A DNA stretch of 64,000 bases from RGIG9115 sp045649825 (GTDB lineage: Bacteria; Bacillota; Clostridia; UBA1381): positions 1 through 64,000 of the forward strand of contig JAZRQO010000017.1 in assembly GCA_045649825.1 (NCBI GenBank). Direction: 5' to 3'. The first letter of the stretch is position 1. Every line of letters starts with the position of its first letter. Under the pieces are notes generated by a model, which saw only the letters and a list, made by a program, of their open reading frames with translations, was not told the origin of the DNA and did not search any database. Positions 50,518 to 59,987 of the stretch are shown piece by piece. The translations under genes were made by a program, and so were the position numbers.

Positions 50518-50964
50518 ATGTATGGAATTTTATGGACTGTAGCAATTATTGTTTTTCTTGTCCTTGAAGCAGCTACGTTTCAGTTTATTTGTATCTGGTT
50601 TGCAGGCGGAGCGTTGGGTGCTCTTGCAGCGTATGGTCTTGGCGGGTCCCTTAACAGTCAGATAATTGTGTTCTTTATTGTATCTGCGGTGCTCCTTGTT
50701 CTTACAAGACCTTTTGTTAAAAAAGTGACCGAGGGTAAAAAAACCAAAACCAATTCAGAAAGCTTACCAGGAAAGCAAGCCAGGGTAACAGAAGTAATTG
50801 ATAACGTATCTGAAACGGGAAAGGTAAAGCTTGAAGGAATGGAGTGGACGGCAAGGAGTGCCAGCAACAGCGTTATTCCTGTTGATGCCGTCGTTGAAGT
50901 ATTGGAAATATCAGGAGTTAAACTGATAGTTAAACAAAGCATAGAAAAAGGAAAGGAAGATTAA
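50518..50964 (+). CDS. NfeD family membrane protein
   Basis: The 148-residue protein has membrane segments in its first ~65 residues and a C-terminal OB-fold domain (LPGKQARVTEVID...GKVKLEGMEWTARS). NfeD-C proteins work with SPFH/stomatin partners in membrane microdomains. AGAGGTGG precedes the ATG. The start of the SPFH gene is 2 bp after its stop, so the pair is coupled. Confidence 0.9.
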   Translation: MYGILWTVAIIVFLVLEAATFQFICIWFAGGALGALAAYGLGGSLNSQIIVFFIVSAVLLVLTRPFVKKVTEGKKTKTNSESLPGKQARVTEVIDNVSETGKVKLEGMEWTARSASNSVIPVDAVVEVLEISGVKLIVKQSIEKGKED

Positions 50965-50966
50965 TT

Positions 50967-51860
50967 ATGCCGGTATTATTTATTTTATGTGTTATTTTGC
51001 TTCTTGTTGTTGTATCAAACATCAAAATTGTACCTCAGGCTCATGCCTACATTATTGAACGTCTGGGAGGTTACCATGCAACCTGGAGCGTTGGTGTTCA
51101 CGTAACAGTTCCCTTTATAGACCGTATACAAAAAAAGGTTAACTTAAAGGAACACGTTGTTGATTTCGAGCCTCAGCCTGTTATTACAAAAGATAATGTA
51201 ACAATGCAGATTGATACTGTTGTATATTATCAGATAACAGACCCGAAGCTTTATACCTACGGTGTTGAAAGACCAATGATGGCTATTGAAAATCTTACAG
51301 CTACAACACTTCGTAATATCATAGGTGATATGGAGCTTGACCAGTCACTCACATCTCGTGATATTATTAACACTAAGATGCGTGCAGTTCTTGATGAAGC
51401 AACAGACCCCTGGGGAATTAAAATAAACCGTGTGGAGCTTAAAAATATTGTTCCGCCAAGAGAAATTCAGTCTGCAATGGAAAAGCAGATGAAGGCTGAA
51501 CGTGAAAGACGTGAATCAATCTTGAAGGCAGAGGGTGAAAAGCGTTCTGCAATCTTGATTGCAGAGGGTGAAAAGGAATCTGCAATTCTTCGTGCTGAGG
51601 CAAAGAAAGAAGCTGCAATCAGAGAAGCTGAAGGTGAAGCAGAGGCTATTCTTACAGTGCAGAAAGCCGTTGCAGAAGGAATTAAGCAAATCAACGAAGC
51701 AAATCCCGGCGAGGGTTATCTCACTATCAAATCACTTGAAAGCTTTGAGAAAGCTGCTGACGGAAAGGCTACAAAGATTATTATTCCTTCAGAAATTCAA
51801 GGCATAGCAGGTCTTGTTTCTTCAATCAAAGAAGTAATGGTAGATAGCGAAAATGAGTAA
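50967..51860 (+). CDS. SPFH/stomatin family protein (QmcA-like)
   Basis: The 297-residue protein has an N-terminal membrane segment, an SPFH domain (PQAHAYIIERLGGYHATW, VNLKEHVVDFEPQPVITKDN, VERPMMAIENL) and a helical C-terminus with a repeated pattern. Between about residues 174 and 230, the motif I-L-x-A-E-G-E-K recurs three times, then continues as a coiled coil rich in AE. Stomatins form rings in membranes and bind NfeD. GGAAG precedes the ATG. It overlaps the NusG-II gene by 8 bp. Confidence 0.92.
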   Translation: MPVLFILCVILLLVVVSNIKIVPQAHAYIIERLGGYHATWSVGVHVTVPFIDRIQKKVNLKEHVVDFEPQPVITKDNVTMQIDTVVYYQITDPKLYTYGVERPMMAIENLTATTLRNIIGDMELDQSLTSRDIINTKMRAVLDEATDPWGIKINRVELKNIVPPREIQSAMEKQMKAERERRESILKAEGEKRSAILIAEGEKESAILRAEAKKEAAIREAEGEAEAILTVQKAVAEGIKQINEANPGEGYLTIKSLESFEKAADGKATKIIIPSEIQGIAGLVSSIKEVMVDSENE

Positions 51861-52173
51861 GATAAAGATATATGTGGCATTTGCGGCAGTATTTATTGTT
51901 TGTCTTATAATATATGCAATAACATCTCCGAAAGGGGATGTTATTGTTATAAAATCAGACGGCAACACGGTTGAAACGGTTGATTTGAAAACTGTTACGG
52001 AAGACTATGAAATAACCGTAGACAATTCTGGTTATAACAAAATCAGAATCACCCGTGACGGAGTAAAAGTTTTTGAAGCTGACTGCCCCGATAAGCTGTG
52101 TATTGAACAAAGCGAAAAAGGTATATATCCAATAATTTGTTTACCTCATAAACTGGTAATTGAAAAGAATTAA
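51853..52173 (+). CDS. NusG domain II-containing membrane protein
   Basis: The 106-residue protein has one N-terminal membrane segment (about residues 5-23) and an extracytoplasmic NusG_II-type domain with a C-P-D-K-L-C and a later CLPHKLVIE motif. Such proteins occur in clostridia, usually beside Rnf or heptaprenyl-type genes. Here it overlaps the SPFH gene by 8 bp. Its two cysteine pairs could bind a metal or form disulfides. Function unknown. Confidence 0.85.
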   Translation: MSKIKIYVAFAAVFIVCLIIYAITSPKGDVIVIKSDGNTVETVDLKTVTEDYEITVDNSGYNKIRITRDGVKVFEADCPDKLCIEQSEKGIYPIICLPHKLVIEKN

Positions 52174-52183
52174 ATCAAAAATA

Positions 52184-52210
52184 TGCAAGTCCATCACTTG
52201 CACATTTTTG
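52184..52210 (+). terminator. Terminator after the NusG-II gene
   Basis: The 7-bp arms 52184-52190 and 52196-52202 with a 5-base loop are followed by a T run. Confidence 0.75.
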
Positions 52211-52230
52211 TTATTCGTTTATAACAAAGA

Positions 52231-52340
52231 AAATCACTCGCAACGTGAGTAATTTTGCTTGTTCAAAAAAAGATTTCCTTTATGCCCTCAAGATTGGGGA
52301 ACAGGGGGTTGAAGATTTTTAAATCTTTTTTATAATATAG
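52231..52340 (+). repeat. Dispersed structured repeat, copy B
   Basis: The left end is nearly identical to copy A at 14.78 kb, and the whole unit is repeated with a period of about 111 bp as copy C. It contains a small GC hairpin, a C-run/G-run stem and complementary ends (about 52265-52276 with 52321-52331). Nothing is encoded. Confidence 0.7.
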
Positions 52341-52447
52341 GAATTTGCGCGCAACGTGGGCAAATTAGCTTATTCAAAAAAAGATTTCCTTTATGCCCCC
52401 AAGATTGGGGGGTAGGGGGTTGAAGATTTTCAAATCTTTTTTATAAT
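52341..52447 (+). repeat. Dispersed structured repeat, copy C, overlapping the recQ 3' end
   Basis: It is a tandem copy of the preceding repeat with mostly the same sequence from the central hairpin to the T-rich end. Its last ~18 bases include the recQ stop codon and final codons (52430-52447). Confidence 0.7.
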
Positions 52448-54202
52448 TTCAAGAAAATCCTTTCCGAAGCGTTTGAATTTTGTTTTTCCTACTCCTGACA
52501 CTTCAAGCATTTCCATTTCATTCTTCGGTAGCTTCTTGCACATATCGGTTAGCGTTGCATCTGTAAATACCACAAAGGCAGGCACTCCCAGGGCTTTTGC
52601 TATTTCCATACGTTTTGCCTTTAGCTTTGCATAAAGTCCCGTTGGTGCAGTTTCTTTTTTTCTTTCCTCTTTTTTAATTGTAATCGTTTTCATAGTGACG
52701 GGTTTTTCGTATGTAAGAAATTCTGCACCTGGGGAAATAACTCCGTATTTATCTTGGGAAACAGATAAAATATTTTTAGAAACAAGAAGACTTATTCTGT
52801 CATTAACTTCCTTTTCGGAGAGGTTTTTTAACTTTCCGTAAGAGGGATTTTTGTCTAAGTTATTTTCTGTTATCCTTGCACTTTTACTGCCCCGAAGTAT
52901 TGCAGTAAGCATTGTTCTGCCAAAGAAAAATCTGAGATTTTCTACCGCAGTGCATATAATTTTACATTCTTCGGTCACATCTGTTTCAATGCCTTCTGCA
53001 TTGCAGTTTCCACAGTTTTCGCATCTGTCGTTATACTTTTCACCAAAATATTTAAGTATGTAGCTTCTGAGGCACTCTGTTGTGTGACAATAAAAAGTCA
53101 TAAGCTTAAGCCTCTCAAGTGCTCTTTCTGTGATTTCGGGTGGCGTGTTTGGATTATTTTCTTTTTCGGCTTCTATGAGCATCTGATTTGTTCGCACATC
53201 AGCGGGGGAGTAAAGAAGTATACAATTTGACGGCGAACCATCACGGCCGGCTCTTCCGGCCTCTTGATAATAGCTTTCTATGTCCTTTGGCATATTGTAG
53301 TGGATTACAAAGCTTACATTGCTTTTATCAATCCCCATCCCGAATGCGTTTGTTGCAACAATTATATCCACATTGTCATATAAAAAATCGTCCTGATTTT
53401 TGCTTCGCTCTTCGTCTGTGAGCCCTGCGTGATACCTTGCTGCTTTAAAACCGTCACGTATAAGTTTATCACAAACCTGTTCTGTGTTCTTACGTGTGGC
53501 ACAGTATATAATTCCTGATTTACCTTTCATTGATTGAACGATGGGGAGAAGCGTCTCATATTTTTTTGTGCAGTGCTTAACTTCAAAATACAGATTTGGT
53601 CGGTTAAAGCCCGTTATTGTGATATATGGGTTGTTTAATGATAGTGCTGAACATATATCTTTTCTTACGGCTTCTGTTGCGGTTGCCGTGAAAGCGGAAA
53701 TCACAGGTCGTTTTTTTAGCACTTTTAAAAATTCACAAATTTTCAAGTAGCTTGGTCTGAAATCCTGTCCCCACTGAGAAATACAATGTGCCTCATCAAC
53801 GGTAAGCATTGAAATATCTGCATTTTTTGCAAATTCAGTAAATCCGTATGTATCAAGTCTTTCGGGAGCAACATATATGATTTTATATTTGCCCTCTCTA
53901 GCGTTGTTTATTGCTTTTAAGGTCTGTGACTGAGTAAGTGAGGAATTGATATATGCCGCAGGAATTCCAGCCTGAATAAGTGCTTGAACCTGGTCTTTCA
54001 TAAGCGAAATAAGTGGGGATATTACAATTGTAATGCCGGGCATGCACATTGCGGGAATTTGATAGCAGATTGACTTCCCGCCACCTGTCGGCATAATGCC
54101 AAGAGAATCCCTGCCTGACAGTATTGTGTCGATTATTTCCTCTTGCCCCGTGCGAAAGGAAGTGTAGCCGAAATAATTTTTAAGTATTGTATATTTAATC
54201 AT
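52430..54202 (-). CDS. recQ: ATP-dependent DNA helicase RecQ
   Basis: The 590-residue protein has helicase motifs FRTGQEEIIDTILSG, Walker A IMPTGGGKSICYQ, the DEAH-type TVDEAHCISQWGQDFRPSY, QEAGRAGRDG, a zinc-binding RQC region (CHTTECLRSYILKYFG...CENCGNC) and a C-terminal HRDC domain (residues ~515-590). It unwinds branched DNA in repair. ATG at 54202 has AAAGGA 9 bases upstream, and a longer frame to 54262 runs into the promoter. The C-terminal codons overlap repeat copy C. Confidence 0.95.
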   Translation of the reverse strand: MIKYTILKNYFGYTSFRTGQEEIIDTILSGRDSLGIMPTGGGKSICYQIPAMCMPGITIVISPLISLMKDQVQALIQAGIPAAYINSSLTQSQTLKAINNAREGKYKIIYVAPERLDTYGFTEFAKNADISMLTVDEAHCISQWGQDFRPSYLKICEFLKVLKKRPVISAFTATATEAVRKDICSALSLNNPYITITGFNRPNLYFEVKHCTKKYETLLPIVQSMKGKSGIIYCATRKNTEQVCDKLIRDGFKAARYHAGLTDEERSKNQDDFLYDNVDIIVATNAFGMGIDKSNVSFVIHYNMPKDIESYYQEAGRAGRDGSPSNCILLYSPADVRTNQMLIEAEKENNPNTPPEITERALERLKLMTFYCHTTECLRSYILKYFGEKYNDRCENCGNCNAEGIETDVTEECKIICTAVENLRFFFGRTMLTAILRGSKSARITENNLDKNPSYGKLKNLSEKEVNDRISLLVSKNILSVSQDKYGVISPGAEFLTYEKPVTMKTITIKKEERKKETAPTGLYAKLKAKRMEIAKALGVPAFVVFTDATLTDMCKKLPKNEMEMLEVSGVGKTKFKRFGKDFLEIIKKI

Positions 54203-54233
54203 TTTAATAAATCCTTTGTTTGATATATGTTGT

Positions 54234-54262
54234 ATTATACAACATTCGGCATAAGATTTCAA
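54234..54262 (-). promoter_or_regulatory. Promoter of recQ
   Basis: On the minus strand TTGAAA (54262-54257) and TATAAT (54239-54234) are 17 bp apart. Confidence 0.8.
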
Positions 54263-54290
54263 GTATAATCACCAAAAATTGATTGAATTG

Positions 54291-54319
54291 TTGAATTTGG
54301 AAGCTTTTGGTGGTATAAT
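54291..54319 (+). promoter_or_regulatory. Promoter of the SWIM-SNF2 helicase gene
   Basis: TTGAAT at 54291-54296 and TATAAT at 54314-54319, 17 bp apart, 31 bp ahead of the start codon. Confidence 0.8.
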
Positions 54320-54350
54320 AAAACGATATCTTAATTTGAGGAGATGCTTT

Positions 54351-57300
54351 ATGAACTTATCTGAACAGGCAATTAAAAAAATCTGCTCACCTGCTATATA
54401 TAAGCGTGGTATAGAATACTTTAATCAGGGCAGAGTTCATATAAAAAACCGTGAAACACAAGGGTTTACAGCTGTTGTTGACGGCGAGGATTTGTTCAAC
54501 GTACGAATCGGTCTGTCAGATGACGGTGAAATAACCGACTATTTCTGTACATGCCCGTATTACGACACAATGGGTGTTGCCTGCAAACATATTGTTGCCG
54601 CTGCAGAGGAACGCCGTCGCGAACTTGAAGGCGGAAATGTGCCTGATGATGAGAATGACAGAATATCAAAGCTGTTCATATCAGATTTCAGCAGAGGGCT
54701 TAACGGAAAAACTGAACTTTCACTTATGTTTGAGGTATTTTTCTCAGGTAACGGAAACGGTTGCGAGGTAAAGCTTTATCTTTTCGGGAAGCCTGTTAAT
54801 AATCCCGAAGAACTTATAGAATGTTTTGTGTGCAAAAGACCGTTGAGGCTCGGAAAGAGCCTTGATTACCATCCTGATACCTATACCTTCGGTGCTTTTG
54901 AAGAATCGATTTTGTCCATTCTTTCTGAGAGTTACGAGAGTAGACCGTCTAAGCTTGCAATGTATACTGCTTCTTCAGGAACCGTTCGTCTTGGTGGGGA
55001 AGGTACAAAGCGTATGATGTCGCTTCTTCCTGCTGTTGATTACAAAATTGTAATAGACAGAATGGACCTTGGAAGAGTACTGATTGCTGAGGAAAATCCT
55101 GAAATACTTATTGATATTTCGGCTATGTTTGGAGAAATTACAATGTATGTACCAAACTACGGTTTGGCTCTTGTTCCTGATGCGTCGGTATTCTTTTATG
55201 AGGGAACGGTTTTCCTTACTGATAAAGCTTGGCAGAAAAAGTATTTACCTGTTTACAGGGCGCTTTCTTCTGATCGTCGTTCTCAGATAACCTTTAAAGG
55301 CGATAATGCTCTTGCGTTTGCAACCTATGTTCTGCCAAGTCTGGAAAATGAGCCGGGAGTAGTTTGTGATGGACTTGATGAATATGTTATAAAAGATAAG
55401 CCTGAATTTACAGTCTATGTAGATTCCGACGGAAAAAGTATCCGTTGTAAGGTTAAGGTGCGTTATGGCGAAATATCTTTTTTTCTTCCTGAAGAATATT
55501 CCCGAAGTGGTTATATAGTAGTTAGAGATACGGACGCTGAATACAGAGTTATGCACTGTTTTGACGGGTTTATATACAGTGACGGATATTACAATGCTTC
55601 TGACGATGGTGTAATCTATGAATTCATCACTGAAAAAGCACAGCTTTTAGCTGAGCTTTGTGATGTTGTGGAGTCTGATTTGTATAATGGGATTACAATA
55701 AAAAAGGAAAGCCCTGTTTCTGCACATATTGAATATAATTTTTCGGCAAATCTTCTTGAGGCAACGCCCGATTCAAAGCTTACCGAAAGTGAAATAAGAG
55801 AAATACTTAGAGCTGTTAAGCTTAAAGAAAAGTTCTATAGGAGTAAAAACGGAGATTTTTATGATATACAGGCAATAAGTGGTAAAATGTCGGTATTCGA
55901 TAGACTATTCTTTGAAAAAGAGATAAGTTTTCAGAAAAGAAGTATACCGGAATATAATATGCTCTATTTGTCTGCAATTTCTGAAGAGTCAGGAACAGGT
56001 AATATAACCTGCTCAAGTGAGCTTTTGGATTACGTGAAATCAGTTCAGAATATAAAGGCTTCAATTATTCCTGAACTTCGTGGTAAGCTCCGTCCTTATC
56101 AGATTACGGGTGCTGATTGGCTTAAGCAGATTTCATCGCTTGGTTTTGGCGGAATTCTTGCAGATGATATGGGTCTTGGTAAAACGGTGCAGATGCTTGC
56201 ATTTCTTCACAGTGAAAACCGTGAAGAGCCTGTGCTGATAGTAACACCTTCAGCTCTGACTTATAACTGGCGGAATGAATTTAATAAATTTATACCTGAT
56301 GCAAAGGTTCTTATTTATGACGGAAATTCAGAAGAGAGGGAAGAAAAACTTAAGAAAATTTCTGAATATGAATATATAATAATTTCTTACCCGATTTTAC
56401 GTCGTGATATAGAGCTTTATAAAGATTTAAGATTTTCTTTCTGTATCCTAGATGAGGCTCAGGCAATAAAAAATCCTCAAACAATGAGTGCCTCGGCGGT
56501 AAAGAGAATAAATGCGGGACGGAGATTTGCACTAACGGGAACGCCTATTGAAAACTCTATGAAGGAGCTTTGGTCGATTTTTGACTTTTTGCTCCCGGGA
56601 TATCTTGGTAAATATGCAGAGTTTAAAGAAGCATATGAATTACCTGCCGCAGCAGGAAATAAAGATGCTATGGAACTTCTTAAAAAAAGAATTAAACCGT
56701 TTATTCTGAGGCGTATGAAGAAAGATGTTCTTTCCGAACTTCCCGAGAAGCTTGAAGAAGTTATGTATGCTAAAATGACAGAGGAGCAGTCTAAGCTATA
56801 TGCATCCTACAGGCATATTGCAAAAGATAAAGCATTGGCAACGATTGCCGAAAATGGCAGAGGAAATATGGAAATTCTAACTCTTTTGCTTCGTTTAAGA
56901 CAAATAAGCTGCCATCCATCCCTGTTTGACGCTGGTTATAAAGACGGCAGCGGAAAGCTTGATTTGTTGTTTGATTTGGTTGAAACTGCACTTTCCTCTG
57001 ACCACAGAATTCTTATTTTTTCGCAGTTTACAAGCATGCTTAGTATAATCGGGAAAGGTCTTGATGAAAGAAGTATAAAATATTTCTACATCGATGGGTC
57101 TACAAATCCGGAACAAAGAGTTGAACTTTGCAATCGCTTTAATAACGGAGAAAATGGTGTTTTCCTTATTTCACTTAAGGCGGGTGGAACGGGACTTAAT
57201 CTTACAGGAGCTGATACAGTTATTCACTACGATCCCTGGTGGAATCCTGCAGTAACCGACCAGGCGTCAGACAGAGCATACAGAATAGGGCAGACCAAGA

Positions 57301-57458
57301 ATGTTCACGTAATAAGACTGGCTGCTGCGGATTCTGTTGAAGCAAAGATAATATCGCTCCAGGAAAAGAAGCGAAACCTTGCCAATGACATTATAAATAT
57401 TAACAACGGAAGCCTTGGCAATTTGTCGAGTGATGAGATATTATCGTTATTTGAGTAG
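54351..57458 (+). CDS. SWIM zinc finger and SNF2 family helicase
   Basis: The 1035-residue protein has an N-terminal SWIM domain (CTCPYYDTMGVACKHIVAA), a long middle region (~80-590) of unknown fold in which no motif is seen, and a C-terminal SNF2 ATPase: DDMGLGKTVQM (motif I), ILDEAQAIKN (motif II), ALTGTPIENS, LISLKAGGTGLNLT and DQASDRAYRIGQ. This is the HepA/SNF2 group that remodels nucleoprotein complexes in transcription or repair. The ATG at 54351 follows GAGGAGA. It diverges from recQ; both have consensus promoters 28 bp apart. Confidence 0.93.
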   Translation: MNLSEQAIKKICSPAIYKRGIEYFNQGRVHIKNRETQGFTAVVDGEDLFNVRIGLSDDGEITDYFCTCPYYDTMGVACKHIVAAAEERRRELEGGNVPDDENDRISKLFISDFSRGLNGKTELSLMFEVFFSGNGNGCEVKLYLFGKPVNNPEELIECFVCKRPLRLGKSLDYHPDTYTFGAFEESILSILSESYESRPSKLAMYTASSGTVRLGGEGTKRMMSLLPAVDYKIVIDRMDLGRVLIAEENPEILIDISAMFGEITMYVPNYGLALVPDASVFFYEGTVFLTDKAWQKKYLPVYRALSSDRRSQITFKGDNALAFATYVLPSLENEPGVVCDGLDEYVIKDKPEFTVYVDSDGKSIRCKVKVRYGEISFFLPEEYSRSGYIVVRDTDAEYRVMHCFDGFIYSDGYYNASDDGVIYEFITEKAQLLAELCDVVESDLYNGITIKKESPVSAHIEYNFSANLLEATPDSKLTESEIREILRAVKLKEKFYRSKNGDFYDIQAISGKMSVFDRLFFEKEISFQKRSIPEYNMLYLSAISEESGTGNITCSSELLDYVKSVQNIKASIIPELRGKLRPYQITGADWLKQISSLGFGGILADDMGLGKTVQMLAFLHSENREEPVLIVTPSALTYNWRNEFNKFIPDAKVLIYDGNSEEREEKLKKISEYEYIIISYPILRRDIELYKDLRFSFCILDEAQAIKNPQTMSASAVKRINAGRRFALTGTPIENSMKELWSIFDFLLPGYLGKYAEFKEAYELPAAAGNKDAMELLKKRIKPFILRRMKKDVLSELPEKLEEVMYAKMTEEQSKLYASYRHIAKDKALATIAENGRGNMEILTLLLRLRQISCHPSLFDAGYKDGSGKLDLLFDLVETALSSDHRILIFSQFTSMLSIIGKGLDERSIKYFYIDGSTNPEQRVELCNRFNNGENGVFLISLKAGGTGLNLTGADTVIHYDPWWNPAVTDQASDRAYRIGQTKNVHVIRLAAADSVEAKIISLQEKKRNLANDIININNGSLGNLSSDEILSLFE

Positions 57459-57601
57459 AAGTATGAGTTGTTAGTTGTTTTTGGTTGTTAAAATAATTAC
57501 AATATTGTGTTTTTTGCTTGACTTTAGTTTAAGTTTATGGTAGACTTAGTATGTTGACTTATGTCCTTGCACCGCCGTTTCAAAATTAAGGAGATGGCAT
57601 T

Positions 57602-57925
57602 ATGGAACAGACGTTAAACCTTACAGCAAATATAAGGGCAATTGAGAACATAAAAAGTGAAATACTCAGCGAGGTAGCAAAGCTTTATGTTCAGCTTGCC
57701 GATTTTGAAGACACAAATTTATACGATAACATATCAGGCAGTATCGCAACGATTGTTGCCATGGATTATATCCTTGCCCGTAGGATGGGACTGGATTTTG
57801 ATGTGATTGACAGTAAAATAACCGAGCTTACTTCGCTTGCGGCAGATGCCGGACACGAACTTGAAGAAGCTTTTGGTGATATGTCGGACCTGAGAAGTCA
57901 TATTAATCCCAGAATGAGGCGTTAA
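57602..57925 (+). CDS. MazG-like family protein
   Basis: The 107-residue helical protein resembles the MazG-like proteins found ahead of gdpP in Clostridia: NIRAIENIKSEILSEVAKLYVQL, DNISGSIATIVAMDYILARRMGLDFDVID. The EExxE/D metal-binding pattern of active MazG pyrophosphatases is not apparent, so activity is doubtful. GGAGATGG precedes the ATG. It is 43 bp before gdpP. Confidence 0.7.
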   Translation: MEQTLNLTANIRAIENIKSEILSEVAKLYVQLADFEDTNLYDNISGSIATIVAMDYILARRMGLDFDVIDSKITELTSLAADAGHELEEAFGDMSDLRSHINPRMRR

Positions 57926-57968
57926 TAACTAGGTAGAAAAAATGCTTTTCTAAACAGTAGGAGGAGCT

Positions 57969-59987
57969 ATGAAGAAAAATTTTGGAAGAACAATCCGTTT
58001 ACTTCTTGCACTTTCATTTGCCGGAGGACTGATAATTTTAGCATCCGGTATATACAGGTTTTTTGCAAGCGATGAGAAGTATCAGATTGCAATGGCGATT
58101 GCTGGTGCATTTATTTGCATTAATTCCGTGATGATATTTGTTCGCAGAGGTAATTCAGAGAGCGAATATATGAAAATGATTTCCGCAGATGACAAGGTTT
58201 CGTCGGGAAACATTCTCCGATTTTTTCCGTTGCCCATATGTATATTACATATTGCAGGCGACATATTGTGGTATAACGATAAATTAACCGAAATGGTAGG
58301 CGAAACTGACCTTTACGGTCATAAGCTTGAAAAGCTTATACCTTCAATTAAGTGGGCAAATGTAATTAAATCCGGAAAAATTGACAGAACTGTTTCTCAT
58401 AACGGAAAGCAGTACCGTGTTTACGGGCAGATAAGTGAAGCAGCAGGCAGAGATGATGATGACCCCGATAAATATACCGTTTATCTTTACTTTGTTGACA
58501 GGACAAAGGAAAGCGAAATTAAGCGTAAATATTTTGAAGAACGCTATGATGTAGCACTTATCAGCATAGATAACTATGATTATGTTCTTCAGAAAACGGA
58601 AGATTCCGAGGGGCAGGACATACTTTATAAGACAAACCAGTTTATTACCGCATGGGTAAGAGAATCAGGCGGTGTGCTGAAAAAAACAGACAGAGATAAA
58701 TATTTCGCACTTTTTGAGCATAAGTTTCTTGACGGATATATTGACAGGAAGTTTGATCTTCTTGCCAATGTACGCAAGCTCAGCGAAGAGATGAATGTTC
58801 CTTTCAGTATAACGGTTGGAATTGGCACAGGCGGTACGATACCTGAAAACGAAGGCGGTGCAAGATCGGCCCTTGACCTCGCAATCGGACGCGGCGGTGA
58901 TATGGTCGCAGTAAAGGAACCCTCTCAGTATAGATTCTATGCTAGTAAGATGAAGGAATATGATAAGAGCACGAAAGCTAAAGCGAGAGCCGGTGCGATG
59001 GCTATCAAAAACTTCATAAAGAGTGTTGACAGGGTTGTTATTATGGGGCATAATAATGCCGATTTTGATAGCTTTGGTGCTGCTATGGGTCTTCAAAGGG
59101 CAGTGCGTGCTCTCAACAAAAAACCGTATATTTTATGTGAAAATATGGCAGCGGTTGATAAACTCTATAGCCGTGTTCAGAAAGAAATTGAATATTCGGG
59201 TATGTTGATTAACGCAGAAGAAGCATTAGAAATTACTGATGAGAGAACGCTGGTGATTGTTGTGGATACCCACCGTCCAAGTCTTATCCCCTGTATGGAG
59301 CTTTTATCCAGAACAGATAAAGTTGTGCTTATCGACCATCACCGTCGTTCCACAGATTTTATAAACACAGCTTCACTCTCACATCACGAACCTTTTGCTT
59401 CGTCTACTTGTGAGATGGTGACAGAGCTTCTCCAGTATATGGGTGTAGGCGATGTTCTTAACCATCTTGAAATCCAAAGCCTTTATATGGGTATTCTTAT
59501 GGATACGAAGAACTTTATCGTCAAAACGGGAGTAAGAACGTTTGAAGCAGCTTCCTATCTCAGACGTCACGGGCTTGATACAATCGCTGTTAAGCAGATG
59601 TTCTCGGTGGGTAAGGAAGAATATGACGAAAGAGCTTCTATTGTTGAAAGCATGGAACGTGTTCATTCTGTGTTTGGTATTTCTGTTTGCAGAAAGAGCT
59701 TTGAAAATATCAGAGTGATTGCGGCACAAGCTGCCGACGATATGATGAATATTGATAATATTTCGGCTTCCTTTGTTATATACCCCGGTGATGATTGTGT
59801 TGCAATAAGCGGCAGATCTCTTGGCGATATAAATGTACAGGAAATACTCGAAAAGTTGGGTGGCGGCGGACATAGCACCGTTGCAGGTGCTCAGGTTTCA
59901 GACAAAACCTTTGAAGAGGTAAATCTTGTGCTTATTGAAGCAATTACCTCATATCTAACATCAAATGAAGAAAGGGCTAATAAATAA
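57969..59987 (+). CDS. gdpP: Cyclic-di-AMP phosphodiesterase GdpP
   Basis: The 672-residue protein has two N-terminal membrane segments, a PAS-like domain (~90-180), a degenerate GGDEF domain (~190-320) and a DHH-DHHA1 phosphodiesterase (~355-655) with GHNNADFDSFGAAMG (near 359), VVDTHRPS, DHHRRS and GGGGHSTVAGAQ. It hydrolyses c-di-AMP and affects osmotic, wall and beta-lactam responses. GTAGGAGGAG precedes the ATG. Its stop overlaps the rplI start in TAATG. Confidence 0.95.
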   Translation: MKKNFGRTIRLLLALSFAGGLIILASGIYRFFASDEKYQIAMAIAGAFICINSVMIFVRRGNSESEYMKMISADDKVSSGNILRFFPLPICILHIAGDILWYNDKLTEMVGETDLYGHKLEKLIPSIKWANVIKSGKIDRTVSHNGKQYRVYGQISEAAGRDDDDPDKYTVYLYFVDRTKESEIKRKYFEERYDVALISIDNYDYVLQKTEDSEGQDILYKTNQFITAWVRESGGVLKKTDRDKYFALFEHKFLDGYIDRKFDLLANVRKLSEEMNVPFSITVGIGTGGTIPENEGGARSALDLAIGRGGDMVAVKEPSQYRFYASKMKEYDKSTKAKARAGAMAIKNFIKSVDRVVIMGHNNADFDSFGAAMGLQRAVRALNKKPYILCENMAAVDKLYSRVQKEIEYSGMLINAEEALEITDERTLVIVVDTHRPSLIPCMELLSRTDKVVLIDHHRRSTDFINTASLSHHEPFASSTCEMVTELLQYMGVGDVLNHLEIQSLYMGILMDTKNFIVKTGVRTFEAASYLRRHGLDTIAVKQMFSVGKEEYDERASIVESMERVHSVFGISVCRKSFENIRVIAAQAADDMMNIDNISASFVIYPGDDCVAISGRSLGDINVQEILEKLGGGGHSTVAGAQVSDKTFEEVNLVLIEAITSYLTSNEERANK

